A stretch of DNA of 34,204 nucleotides from Leptospiraceae bacterium (GTDB lineage: Bacteria > Spirochaetota > Leptospiria > Leptospirales > Leptospiraceae). A program made the position numbers and the translations under genes. The stretch lies in the NCBI GenBank assembly GCA_947458405.1, contig CANGZW010000032.1, positions 1 through 34,204 on the forward strand. Reading direction: 5' to 3'. Positions 26,864-34,186 of this stretch are shown here, piece by piece; positions within the stretch are counted from its first letter, which is position 1, and the number at the start of each line of letters is the position of its first letter. The notes under the pieces were generated by a model. The model made no database searches, was not told the origin of the DNA, and was given only the letters and a program-made list of their open reading frames with translations.

Positions 26864-27490
26864 CTACATTTTCCTCGATAACATTACTTGTAATACAAAT
26901 TCGCTGGCTTCTAAATTTTTATTAGCATCCCAAACATTCTTTCCCCAAACCGTAATACCATGATTTTCAATTAAGAAAAACGGAACATCCGAAACTTTCT
27001 TATTTAAAGCTAACTTAAAATCTTCACTTATTCTAGGAACATAGCCATGATTATGCACAACAAGGGCTTTTAAGTTGGGCTCTTCTAAAAAATTACCATA
27101 GGCTTTTATAATTTCTGTATTGGGAAGGGTGATAAAACGAAAAGGCTCATCCCTAGAGAGTCCGAACTCCAGAGCACAGGATGTTGGGGTATGAACATGG
27201 AGGATGCAAGTTGATCCCGGGAATTGAGAATAGATGGCTGTATGAATAGAAGTTTCCGCACTGGGACGTTTGCCGGGATCGTCTTCAATGGGCTCTCCAC
27301 TTCTCAGAGAGACTCCAATAAAATCATCCACACTTAGCCTACCCTTATCCCTTCCGGAGGCTGTTATCCAGATTACACCGCTTTCAGGGTCTAAAACAGA
27401 GAGATTTCCCGCTGTGGCAAACATCCACATACGGGAATAGTAAGTTCGGGAATACTCAACTAAAGAAGATAGCTCTTCTTTAATCTTCAA
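26864..27490 (-). CDS. mtnB: Methylthioribulose-1-phosphate dehydratase MtnB
   Basis: 208 residues, a class II aldolase/adducin-fold enzyme. Motifs: ATAGNLSV (26-32), [24 protein letters not shown] (Glu79), LHVHTPTS (His98, His100: zinc ligands) and ENHGITVWG (His177: third zinc ligand). It dehydrates 5-methylthioribulose-1-phosphate to a diketo-pentyl phosphate in the methionine salvage pathway, cytoplasmic. The start is a TTG; an in-frame TAG lies 6 codons upstream and AGAGGA lies about 11 bases before it, so it is the earliest possible start. It overlaps mtnD by 11 bases. mtnA and mtnC are not in the window. Confidence 0.9.
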   Translation of the reverse strand: MKIKEELSSLVEYSRTYYSRMWMFATAGNLSVLDPESGVIWITASGRDKGRLSVDDFIGVSLRSGEPIEDDPGKRPSAETSIHTAIYSQFPGSTCILHVHTPTSCALEFGLSRDEPFRFITLPNTEIIKAYGNFLEEPNLKALVVHNHGYVPRISEDFKLALNKKVSDVPFFLIENHGITVWGKNVWDANKNLEASEFVLQVMLSRKM

Positions 27491-28016
27491 TGGAGGCTTT
27501 TTCCTCTACATAATTAGGAACCCAACCCGCCATGTCTGTAAAATAACGAACAGCTTTGATTCTAAGGTTATCATCCAAAGCAAACCAATGTGTGGTATTG
27601 CGGGGGACAGAGATAAAATCTGATTTTTGAACATGAACTAAAAATTTTTCGTCTTTTGTGATAAATCCAAAATACCCCGATCCATCTAATATATAACGAA
27701 CTTCTTCGTCTGTGTGGTAATGAACTTTATCAAATTTAGCCAACATGTCTTTCAGTCCCGGAACATTTGAATGTAGTACAATTAGATCTCTTGTTTTGTA
27801 GCCTTGAGTGTTCTGAAGATATGTAAATCTTTCATTTACTGTTTGGAGTAGTTCTTCCTTTTCTTGATCATTCAAAGCCTCTTTACCAATTAAGTCTTTA
27901 GAACTCGCAGGAACTTCCCAATGATCGTAAGTTATATTATGATTTGCAAGGAAGCTCTTTACTTCACTATTATCAGTGATATTTCCCAGTGATTTTTTTC
28001 TAATTACAGTAGCCAT
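27480..28016 (-). CDS. mtnD: Acireductone dioxygenase MtnD
   Basis: 178 residues from the ATG at 28016 (MATVIRKKS...), close to the usual 179-181. A cupin fold with metal ligands in [12 protein letters not shown] (His99, His101, Glu105) and TTHWFAL (His143), the His3-Glu set that binds Fe(II) or Ni(II). It oxidises acireductone (dihydroxyketo-methylthiopentene); the iron form gives the methionine precursor. An ATG at 28040 would overlap the EF-P gene by 23 bases; 28016 is favoured because GAGAGGG lies 12 bases before it and the protein length fits the family. Its 3' end overlaps mtnB by 11 bases. Confidence 0.93.
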   Translation of the reverse strand: MATVIRKKSLGNITDNSEVKSFLANHNITYDHWEVPASSKDLIGKEALNDQEKEELLQTVNERFTYLQNTQGYKTRDLIVLHSNVPGLKDMLAKFDKVHYHTDEEVRYILDGSGYFGFITKDEKFLVHVQKSDFISVPRNTTHWFALDDNLRIKAVRYFTDMAGWVPNYVEEKASIED

Positions 28017-28017
28017 A

Positions 28018-28584
28018 TTATTTATTAACCCTCTCAACATAAGATAAATCGCGTAAATCTATTTTAATTGTATCACCTTGTTTTACGAAAATAGGAACAT
28101 TGACTTCGCCACCAGTTTCTACAGTTACTTTTTTGAGTGCAGTTCCAGCTGTATCACCCTTTAGTCCCTCTTCTGCATAAGTGATCTGCAGCACTGCAAA
28201 ATTAGGGGGGATCACTCCAATGGGGTTGCCTTCATAAAATGTAACTTCTACCTGTGTCTCTTCTTTCATAAAGGGGAGAATCTCTTCTACATACTCAACT
28301 GGTACAGGCAACTGCTCAAAATCATGGACATCCATAAAAATAATGCTGTCCCCATCAGAATAACAATAGGTCATAGAGCGTTTTTCGAGTTCTACACTTT
28401 CTAGTTTTTCTGCCGCCTTGAATGTTCTCTCAATTGAAGAGCCTTTCATTACGTTTTTGAGCTTTGTGCGGATAAATGCACTGCCTTTTCCGGGGTTCAC
28501 AAATTCCGATTTTATTACTGAATATAATTCATTCTCGACCTTGAGAACCATGCCTTTTTTTACTTCTGTGATTCCGAGTACCAT
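28018..28584 (-). CDS. efp: Elongation factor P
   Basis: 188 residues from the ATG at 28584 ([12 protein letters not shown]...), the same length as E. coli EF-P; the TTG at 28617 would add 11 unlikely residues. The tip of domain I is [17 protein letters not shown], with Lys33 in the PGKG position that EpmA modifies in E. coli (Lys34). Domains II and III follow ([60 protein letters not shown]). EF-P enters ribosomes stalled at proline runs and promotes peptide bond formation. A purine-rich GGGGGTAAGA precedes the ATG. mtnD starts just beyond its stop, so both are probably co-transcribed. Confidence 0.97.
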   Translation of the reverse strand: MVLGITEVKKGMVLKVENELYSVIKSEFVNPGKGSAFIRTKLKNVMKGSSIERTFKAAEKLESVELEKRSMTYCYSDGDSIIFMDVHDFEQLPVPVEYVEEILPFMKEETQVEVTFYEGNPIGVIPPNFAVLQITYAEEGLKGDTAGTALKKVTVETGGEVNVPIFVKQGDTIKIDLRDLSYVERVNK

Positions 28585-28632
28585 TCTTACCCCCGATGAT
28601 TTAGACAAATAAAACAAATATTCACCTAAAGG

Positions 28633-28662
28633 ATAGAATTTTTAGGGAATTTCAAGTGTCAA
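28633..28662 (-). promoter_or_regulatory. Predicted promoter of the efp-mtnD-mtnB operon
   Basis: A perfect minus-strand -35 TTGACA (28657-28662) is followed after 18 bases by TTCTAT (28633-28638), about 50 bases before the efp ATG. The -10 is weak (3 of 6), so the assignment rests mainly on the -35 and the position. Confidence 0.4.
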
Positions 28663-28772
28663 TGGGAAAAATACCTCTGATTGAATACGGAGGAAGAAAA
28701 AAAGGAAATATTTGTGATACTAAAAATAGAATTATAATTGTATTACAGTGAATTAAAAAATGCAGGTTTTTA

Positions 28773-29396
28773 TTATTTCCAGATTACCATTTTAAATTGC
28801 TCGGGCCCTATTCCAAAAAAATCACTTTTCCATTTACTCTGAGAAAAGAAATCGAGACCTGCCCATTCGTCTCTACGCTCTAACATTTTACCTGCCGCAA
28901 AATCCCAATCAGTTTGTAGTACAAGCTCTTCAATTTCTAACTTTTTTTGAGATACAATAGAATAATCAAAGTCATCCCATTCATAATGAAAGACTTCAAA
29001 TACATTCCCTGAAGTATCCACATAATCTATACTTACATCTATTCCCCATTTAGAGCGAATTTTGATTATTTTCCAAACTAGGGGATTTTTCTCTGTCCAA
29101 CTTAATAGCTCTTCCAGTGCCTCTCCTGAATAGGCCTTTCTTTCAAACAAAAGACAATGATTAAAATGAGAGAGTGTAGATTTTTCCCATGTCATCCAGG
29201 GGTATTTGAGGGCATATCGATAGCGATGGGCTTTTGCGGGTTCATTCACAAGGGAATATTCCTGCTCAAGGAGGGTTAGATCATACCCATTCTGGTCAAA
29301 CAATTGAATCCATTCCACAGGAGGAACATAGGACAACCCCAAAGGAATGCTCCAGTAAGGATTTTTTTGTAAAGTGTTCTGTGTTAAATGAATCAT
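28773..29396 (-). CDS. Unknown protein
   Basis: About 207 residues from the ATG at 29396; a TTG at 29411 would add 5. No signal peptide, transmembrane helix or recognisable domain. It is rich in Trp and acidic residues (PPVEWIQLFDQNGYDLTLLE, HYEWDDFDYSIVSQKKLE, TDWDFAAGKMLERRDEWAGLD). No clear SD sequence is visible. It stands between the efp operon and an unrelated membrane-protein gene on the same strand. Confidence 0.65.
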   Translation of the reverse strand: MIHLTQNTLQKNPYWSIPLGLSYVPPVEWIQLFDQNGYDLTLLEQEYSLVNEPAKAHRYRYALKYPWMTWEKSTLSHFNHCLLFERKAYSGEALEELLSWTEKNPLVWKIIKIRSKWGIDVSIDYVDTSGNVFEVFHYEWDDFDYSIVSQKKLEIEELVLQTDWDFAAGKMLERRDEWAGLDFFSQSKWKSDFFGIGPEQFKMVIWK

Positions 29397-29453
29397 AACA
29401 CAAAAGTACAATACGTATTTAGTTTGAAAATAATAAATTACTCCCCTCTATGA

Positions 29454-30014
29454 CTAATTTTCGCGAAACGATTGACCTGTGGCTGAATTATATAGAATTT
29501 TTTTGCCTACGGGAGGAGAAATTCGAATCCATTCCCTATCTCTTGTAATACCCATGCTTGCGGGATCGGCATCGTCAAGTGTTGCCAACTCCTTTGAAAA
29601 ATAGGGGAAGATGGGATCTTTGATTTTTACAGAAACTGCCCTTCCAAAAAAAGAAGCGTCATACAAATAAATGGAAGTGTCTATTTCGGGGAATTCTTCC
29701 GATCTCACAAACTTAGGCCCGAAAACTCCTCCTGCAAAAAGTAATCCTGCTATACATATAAATGCAGAAAAATATCCCCACAAAACCATATTTACAAGGG
29801 TAAATCGAAAAAATATTCCCGGATTTTTTGCCCTGATTTCTTTTTTTAAGTAATCAATTATAAATAAAAATATAAATAAAAATCCTACTCCAAATAGAGA
29901 ACATATGAGAACAAACATAGTGCTTTCAAGCGAAGGAATGTAAGGTGGGAACGATAAAAAAAGTCCAAAAACGGGTGGAAATATTCCAAGAAAAAATCGA
30001 TGCGTGGGTTTCAT
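29454..30014 (-). CDS. Small membrane protein, unknown
   Basis: 186 residues with three predicted transmembrane helices (about 6-24, 31-53 and 70-94: FFLGIFPPVFGLFLSFP, MFVLICSLFGVGFLFIFLF, FTLVNMVLWGYFSAFICIAG), then an extended extracytoplasmic or cytoplasmic C-terminal domain (IDTSIYLYDASFFGRAVSVK ... DREWIRISPPVGKKILY). No family is recognised. Its start faces the divergent 30244 gene across a 229-base spacer. Confidence 0.65.
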   Translation of the reverse strand: MKPTHRFFLGIFPPVFGLFLSFPPYIPSLESTMFVLICSLFGVGFLFIFLFIIDYLKKEIRAKNPGIFFRFTLVNMVLWGYFSAFICIAGLLFAGGVFGPKFVRSEEFPEIDTSIYLYDASFFGRAVSVKIKDPIFPYFSKELATLDDADPASMGITRDREWIRISPPVGKKILYNSATGQSFREN

Positions 30015-30148
30015 TGCTTACCTAACTCTAATTTGTATATCGGATTTGAACTGGGTAAAATATGAGGATTTGTATATAAGACATAAAATATTTTGTAATT
30101 ATTCAGCGAATCGCTTCGACCTCACTGAAAATTGACAGAGAAGCAAGG

Positions 30149-30166
30149 GGTATATTTTTATATACC
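30149..30166. promoter_or_regulatory. Inverted repeat in divergent spacer
   Basis: In the 229-base spacer between 30014 and 30244, GGTATAT (30149-30155) and ATATACC (30160-30166) form a 7-base-arm dyad with a TTTT centre, just downstream of a TTGACA (30132-30137). It could be an operator over a promoter, but no -10 at good spacing is seen. Confidence 0.3.
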
Positions 30167-30243
30167 TCCCAAATTTTCTCCAATAAAGATTTTACATCAT
30201 CCTATGAAAAGAGTCTAAGGTATTAGAATGGTGGAGAATTTAA

Positions 30244-30711
30244 ATGAACCCGAGTCTCAAAAGTAATCATCGTTTTAAAGCGATAGCAATTTTAATTATA
30301 TTCCTTCTAAATATACCTTTATTTTCTCTTCCCACTCCTCCGAGTTTGGAAGAATTAATCCGGGAGTCTGATTATATAGCAAAGGTTAAAATTTCCAAAA
30401 TTAAGGAAAAGAAAGTGTCTAAAACAGATATTTCTGTGACCTGCACAGGTGAAATATTAGAGGCCTACAAAACACCCGCTCCCATGCCCGCCAAGTTAGA
30501 TATTGCTTTTATGGTTTTACCGGATGTGTATGGAAAATGGTTAAAGGTAACTCCAAATGAAGGAGAATATATTTTGTTCTTCATCAATAAGGTTGTTAAG
30601 GATTCCAAAGGGAATCTAACAAACGTGATAGCACTCTATGAACCCCATCCATTTGCGATTCATGATTATACAAAAGAGTATGAAAATAAACTTAGAAAGG
30701 CTTTAAAGTAA
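30244..30711 (+). CDS. Small exported protein, unknown
   Basis: 155 residues with a signal peptide (about 12-30, cut near FSL/PTP) and a compact mature domain of alternating strands: LIRESDYIAKVKISKIKEKK, DISVTCTGEILEAYK, KLDIAFMVLPD, GEYILFFINKVV, NVIALYEPH. The order resembles small periplasmic beta-barrel proteins with a surface-exposed 'ESDYI.A.V' start, but no family is assigned. GGAG lies about 8 bases before the ATG. Twelve bases separate it from the downstream protease, so the two are probably an operon; it may be a partner or inhibitor, which is only inference. Confidence 0.72.
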   Translation: MNPSLKSNHRFKAIAILIIFLLNIPLFSLPTPPSLEELIRESDYIAKVKISKIKEKKVSKTDISVTCTGEILEAYKTPAPMPAKLDIAFMVLPDVYGKWLKVTPNEGEYILFFINKVVKDSKGNLTNVIALYEPHPFAIHDYTKEYENKLRKALK

Positions 30712-30723
30712 AAAGGACATACC

Positions 30724-33099
30724 ATGGTAAATTATTTATTAACCTTATTTTTATTTTTCTCGATTTCTCTGGGGGCACAGGATGTTCCGGGTAATTTCTC
30801 TACAGGATTAAAGGCGGATTCCTTTGAACTATTGAGTAGTATCAAAGAGGCAAATCCGAGGTATATAAAACACAGAGGACTCCCTTCGGAGGTTGATCTT
30901 TCTTCAAACATGCCCCCTATTGGAAATCAGGGAAGACAGGGTAGTTGTGTGGCATGGAGTACGGGCTATGCAAATAAATCGTATCACGAATATATTGAGA
31001 GAAAAGATAAAGAAAACTGGAAGTACATGATAAATGGACTCCCCAATTACAAAGTTTTATTCTCACCCGCATTTATATATAACCAGATAAATAATGGTAA
31101 GGATAATGGCTCTAGCATCAGTGATGCAATGTCCCTCATTGTATCGCGGGGAGCCCTTACCTTAGATCAGATGCCCTATGATGTAAATAATTTTACCCGC
31201 CAACCCACACCGGATCAATTTCAGGTAGCAAGTAAATTCAAAGCCAAAGAATTCCAAAAATTGAGATACAATGATCCCTCTGAAATAAAAGCCCAACTTT
31301 CTTCAGGGCGACCTGTTGTGGCAGGTATTTTAATAGATACTTCCTTTTATGAGTTAAAAGGAAAGACAATTTATAAAACCGCATCCGGACAAAGTCTCGG
31401 AGGACATGCGATTACTATTGTGGGTTACAATGATGATACGGGTGCCTTCAAGTTTCAAAATTCATGGGGAGTAGATTGGGGTGATAAGGGATTTGGCTAT
31501 ATAGATTACAAATACTTCAGTCGAGCCTGTAGATCCGCTTTTGTAATGGTTGATATCATTGATCCCAATATAGAGGTAACTAAAATAACTCCGAATGCGG
31601 AAAATACTCCCGAAGTAGCTACAATCGTAGATAATAGCATCAAACCCCCGCAGGAAGTCAATGCGAGCAAGGGGAATTATTCGGATAAGGTAGTATTGAG
31701 TTGGACTCCAGTACCAAATGCCATAGGGTATGAAGTTTACAGAGCCTATCCCGAAGAGGATGAATACGAACTCGTGGGACTCTCTGCCAACACGTATTTT
31801 GAGGATACGGGTATATTTCAGGATACAGCTTATAACTATAAAATCACTTCTGTTTCTGAGTTTGCCGTATCCGAGAAAAGCGAGGGAACCGCTACAGGTT
31901 TTGCTACAGTAACAAAGGTTTCCGTCCCTGTAAAGGTAAGTGGACTCAATGCCAGTGTGGGGCTTTACTCTGATAGAATTGTCCTGAATTGGCAGACAAT
32001 AGATAATGCAAACGGATATATAGTATATAAATATGACTCTAATGCTAGAACTTATCGTATTACAGGTAAAATACAAACTAATCAGTTTGAAGATAAAAAT
32101 GCAAGAAAAAATGGTATAGCAGAAATTTATACAATTTTAGCCTATAATAATGCAGGAAATGGAGATCCTTCCAATGCTACCATAGGACGTACATCTGTAG
32201 TACAAAAACCATCTGCTCCTAGAGATTTAGTAGCCAGTATGGGGCAGTTCAGAGATAAGGTTGACCTACAATGGAGAAAAGCTAATGGAGCTAATGAATA
32301 TGTAGTACTTAAATATGAAAAATTTGCATGGAATCCAATTGGTACTACGGATAAAGATAGTTTTACAGATACTAATGTATCCCGTGGTAGAAAATACTAC
32401 ACAGTAATTTCTAAAACTAAGGATAATATATATGGATCTTACTCTAATTATGCGATGGGTTATGTTGATACAAACTTAGCAAGGGGAAGTTCTAAATTAC
32501 CAACCCCTCAAAACTTAAGTGCAAAATTAGACTTAAATTCCAAGGAAGTATTACTCTCATGGGATAAAGTAAATGGTGCAGATGAGTATAATTTGTGGTA
32601 CAAAAAGCCAGGAGCAAACAAATGGAATTTTATGGACAAAGTCATAGGTGAAAAATCTTCCATGATGGTTAATCTACCCGAAAAAAATACTTTTTACCTA
32701 TTTTCAGTGACCAGTAAATCGCAGATGGGTGGCGACAGTGAATTTGCAAAGGCGGTATCCACAGTAGATTCCATCCCCCGAAAAGCCACTGCCAGAAGAT
32801 CTTTCTTAGCAGTCAATAAACTTGACCAAATTTCGGGAACATGGTCAGCTTTGCAGTGGGATGGTAATACAGGAGTTAAAAATATAGTGATGGAAATCGA
32901 AGCAGTAGATAGTTCTCATGTTACAATTAAGATAGACAATAAAAAAACCTACACCGCAAAATATATCCAACAATCCCCTGAAATTGATTTTGAGGGGAAA
33001 GTAAAAATTAAGCTAAATGCGGATGACTCTTTGATGGTAGAATTAAAAGACTCCTCTGTAATCAAAGAAAAAGCGGAATTGAGTTTTTTGAGAGATTAA
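30724..33099 (+). CDS. Exported papain-fold (C1A) cysteine protease with four Fn3 domains
   Basis: 791 residues: a signal peptide (1-19), then a C1A peptidase domain (about 55-280). PPIGNQGRQGSCVAWS carries the catalytic Cys75, GGHAITIVGYND the His228, and QNSWGVDWGDKGFGYI the Asn246, so the triad is complete. Four fibronectin type III modules follow (about 308-396, 397-492, 493-583, 590-690), each with a P-x-x-V/L...SDKVVLSW-type strand, then a C-terminal domain (about 691-791; SFLAVNKLDQISGTWSALQW) of unknown type. No obvious propeptide of C1A length is present between the signal and the catalytic domain. Likely secreted or surface-held; substrates are unknown. AAAGGA lies 7 bases before the ATG. 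Confidence 0.9.
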   Translation: MVNYLLTLFLFFSISLGAQDVPGNFSTGLKADSFELLSSIKEANPRYIKHRGLPSEVDLSSNMPPIGNQGRQGSCVAWSTGYANKSYHEYIERKDKENWKYMINGLPNYKVLFSPAFIYNQINNGKDNGSSISDAMSLIVSRGALTLDQMPYDVNNFTRQPTPDQFQVASKFKAKEFQKLRYNDPSEIKAQLSSGRPVVAGILIDTSFYELKGKTIYKTASGQSLGGHAITIVGYNDDTGAFKFQNSWGVDWGDKGFGYIDYKYFSRACRSAFVMVDIIDPNIEVTKITPNAENTPEVATIVDNSIKPPQEVNASKGNYSDKVVLSWTPVPNAIGYEVYRAYPEEDEYELVGLSANTYFEDTGIFQDTAYNYKITSVSEFAVSEKSEGTATGFATVTKVSVPVKVSGLNASVGLYSDRIVLNWQTIDNANGYIVYKYDSNARTYRITGKIQTNQFEDKNARKNGIAEIYTILAYNNAGNGDPSNATIGRTSVVQKPSAPRDLVASMGQFRDKVDLQWRKANGANEYVVLKYEKFAWNPIGTTDKDSFTDTNVSRGRKYYTVISKTKDNIYGSYSNYAMGYVDTNLARGSSKLPTPQNLSAKLDLNSKEVLLSWDKVNGADEYNLWYKKPGANKWNFMDKVIGEKSSMMVNLPEKNTFYLFSVTSKSQMGGDSEFAKAVSTVDSIPRKATARRSFLAVNKLDQISGTWSALQWDGNTGVKNIVMEIEAVDSSHVTIKIDNKKTYTAKYIQQSPEIDFEGKVKIKLNADDSLMVELKDSSVIKEKAELSFLRD

Positions 33100-33126
33100 A
33101 TTCATGAAGGCTTAAGGGGTTTAACA

Positions 33127-33774
33127 ATGCCCGACTACCATGATATTTTCTAGAAATTACTCTTTCTAAGAATAGACTGTGTTATAGAATTTTTTAGATT
33201 TCTTCTGAAAGAGAAATCGAAACTGCTGGAGTTAGAGTATATAGGTATCATTCAGGATATCTACTATCGAAAAAAGAAATTACTGTATGACATTCTCTAT
33301 GAAATTCCCATTCGGAATTCTGATGAGAAACTGTATTTTCTCTTAGAACACAAGTCAAGAAGAGCCATTGATTTTCAGATACAGATGATCAAGTACAAAC
33401 ACGCCATTCACAAGTGGCAAAAGAAAGAGTTTGGTAAGATGTCATCTATTATTCCCGTCTTGTTTTACCAGGGGCTCGACAATTGGGATCCTGAGAGTGA
33501 ACTAGATGAAATCAGAAGGCTCTCAAATCCGATTCTTTCGAGAAATAGGGAAGAGTTTTTGGTCTTTGATCTTCGAAAAATAGACCCAGTAAGGAATTTT
33601 GAGAGTCTTGAATTAAGGGCGGGAATCCTGCTCTTAAAAATCATTAGAGTTCCCTGGGATGAATTTATAGAAGGTTGGGGTAAAATCAAGGAAATCTTAA
33701 ATTCTATGGAAGAAGCAAAAAGAATTGTGGTTCGGCAGGCTCACCAACCGGGCTTGATAGTTTATAGGGTATAA
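33127..33774 (+). pseudogene. Rpn-family (transposase_31) PD-(D/E)XK nuclease gene with in-frame amber codon
   Basis: One continuous frame from the ATG at 33127 (AAGGGG 7 bases upstream) encodes MPDYHDIF, then TAG at 33151-33153 (codon 9), then a normal Rpn catalytic region: CVIEFFRFLL, DILYEIPIRNSDEKLYFLLE and EHKSRRAIDFQIQMIKYKHA, with Asp55 and Glu74-x-Lys76 in the nuclease motif. The only interruption is the amber codon; a single change from TAT/TAC would give HDIFYKLL. No ATG, GTG or TTG follows in frame until 33385 (after the nuclease motif). The C-terminus ends abnormally in RIVVRQAHQPGLIVYRV, where a repeat-derived segment has been added. Rpn proteins are DNA nucleases linked to recombination and anti-phage defence. 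Probably inactive unless the stop is read through. Confidence 0.75.
33728..33746. repeat. Short dispersed repeat, copy A
   Basis: TGGTTCGGCAGGCTCACCA, related to the copy at 34033-34052 (shared TGGTTCG, then GCTCAC). It gives the coding signature VVRQAHQP when read on the plus strand and VGEPAEP on the minus strand, typical of small palindromic repeats scattered in many genomes. A bulged hairpin (GGTT-GG with CC-AACC) can form. Confidence 0.55.
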
Positions 33775-33800
33775 ATTTATTTGGTGTTGAGGAGACGATT

Positions 33801-33971
33801 ATGGGAAAACAAAAAACTTTAACCTTGTATGAAAGGGCTTTGGAAGAAGGTGAATTTAAAAACAAGTTGGAAACTGCTCGAAAAATGCGGGATGAAGGAT
33901 TTAATCCAGTGCAAATTATCCGAATCACAGATCTTTCGGAAGTTCAGCTTAGAGAGAATGGGATTTTGTAG
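33801..33971 (+). CDS. Rpn C-terminal tail-like small protein (56 aa)
   Basis: A 56-codon ORF, MGKQKTLTLYERALEEGEF ... KLETARKMRDEGFNPVQIIR ... LSEVQLRENGIL, stop TAG at 33969-33971. GAGGAG lies 6 bases before the ATG, one of the best ribosome binding sites in the window. The (G)KLETARKM..EGF...I...T.LS pattern is the helical C-terminal tail common to Rpn nucleases. It lies in a different frame from the nuclease gene and 26 bases beyond its stop, so it cannot be translated as a continuous product. In E. coli, short C-terminal Rpn products made from internal starts act as antitoxins to the full nuclease; this could be a free-standing equivalent, or simply the severed end of a decayed gene. Confidence 0.6.
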   Translation: MGKQKTLTLYERALEEGEFKNKLETARKMRDEGFNPVQIIRITDLSEVQLRENGIL

Positions 33972-34009
33972 TGTAGTACCTCACCCCCACTATACAGAAT
34001 TGTACTACA
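33972..34009. other. Inverted repeat following the small Rpn tail ORF
   Basis: TGTAGTAC (33972-33979) and GTACTACA (34002-34009) form an 8-base-arm dyad with a 22-base loop directly after the stop of the small ORF. There is no following T-tract, so it is not a typical intrinsic terminator. It uses the heptamer that recurs across the window. Confidence 0.45.
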
Positions 34010-34032
34010 TTTCAGCATACACCGCCTCTCCA

Positions 34033-34052
34033 TGGTTCGTCTACGCTCACTA
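34033..34052. repeat. Short dispersed repeat, copy B
   Basis: TGGTTCGTCTACGCTCACTA, sharing TGGTTCG and GCTCAC with copy A at 33728-33746. It lies in the spacer between the small Rpn tail ORF and the gene start at 34187. The rest of the spacer (34053-34186) shows only a short GTATC-TGA-GATAC palindrome and no gene. Confidence 0.45.
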
Positions 34053-34186
34053 CAAGTCCCGTATCTGAGATACAAAAGAGAGGGGTTACTTTATAGTTAC
34101 CAGTATTTGTTTACCAACAATTAAACACTAAACATAAGTTTATTTATCTTGCCCTTTTTTCTCTAAAAAATAAAGCTATCCCTATT

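Noticed and set aside
31462-32076. A 204-codon minus-strand ORF within the protease/Fn3 gene
   Set aside because: It is opposite clear Fn3 modules with conserved strands, and shows no domain or RBS.
33829-34068. A 79-codon plus-strand ORF overlapping the Rpn tail ORF
   Set aside because: It is in another frame, lacks an RBS, and runs through the dyad and the repeat copy B; the 33801 ORF is better supported.
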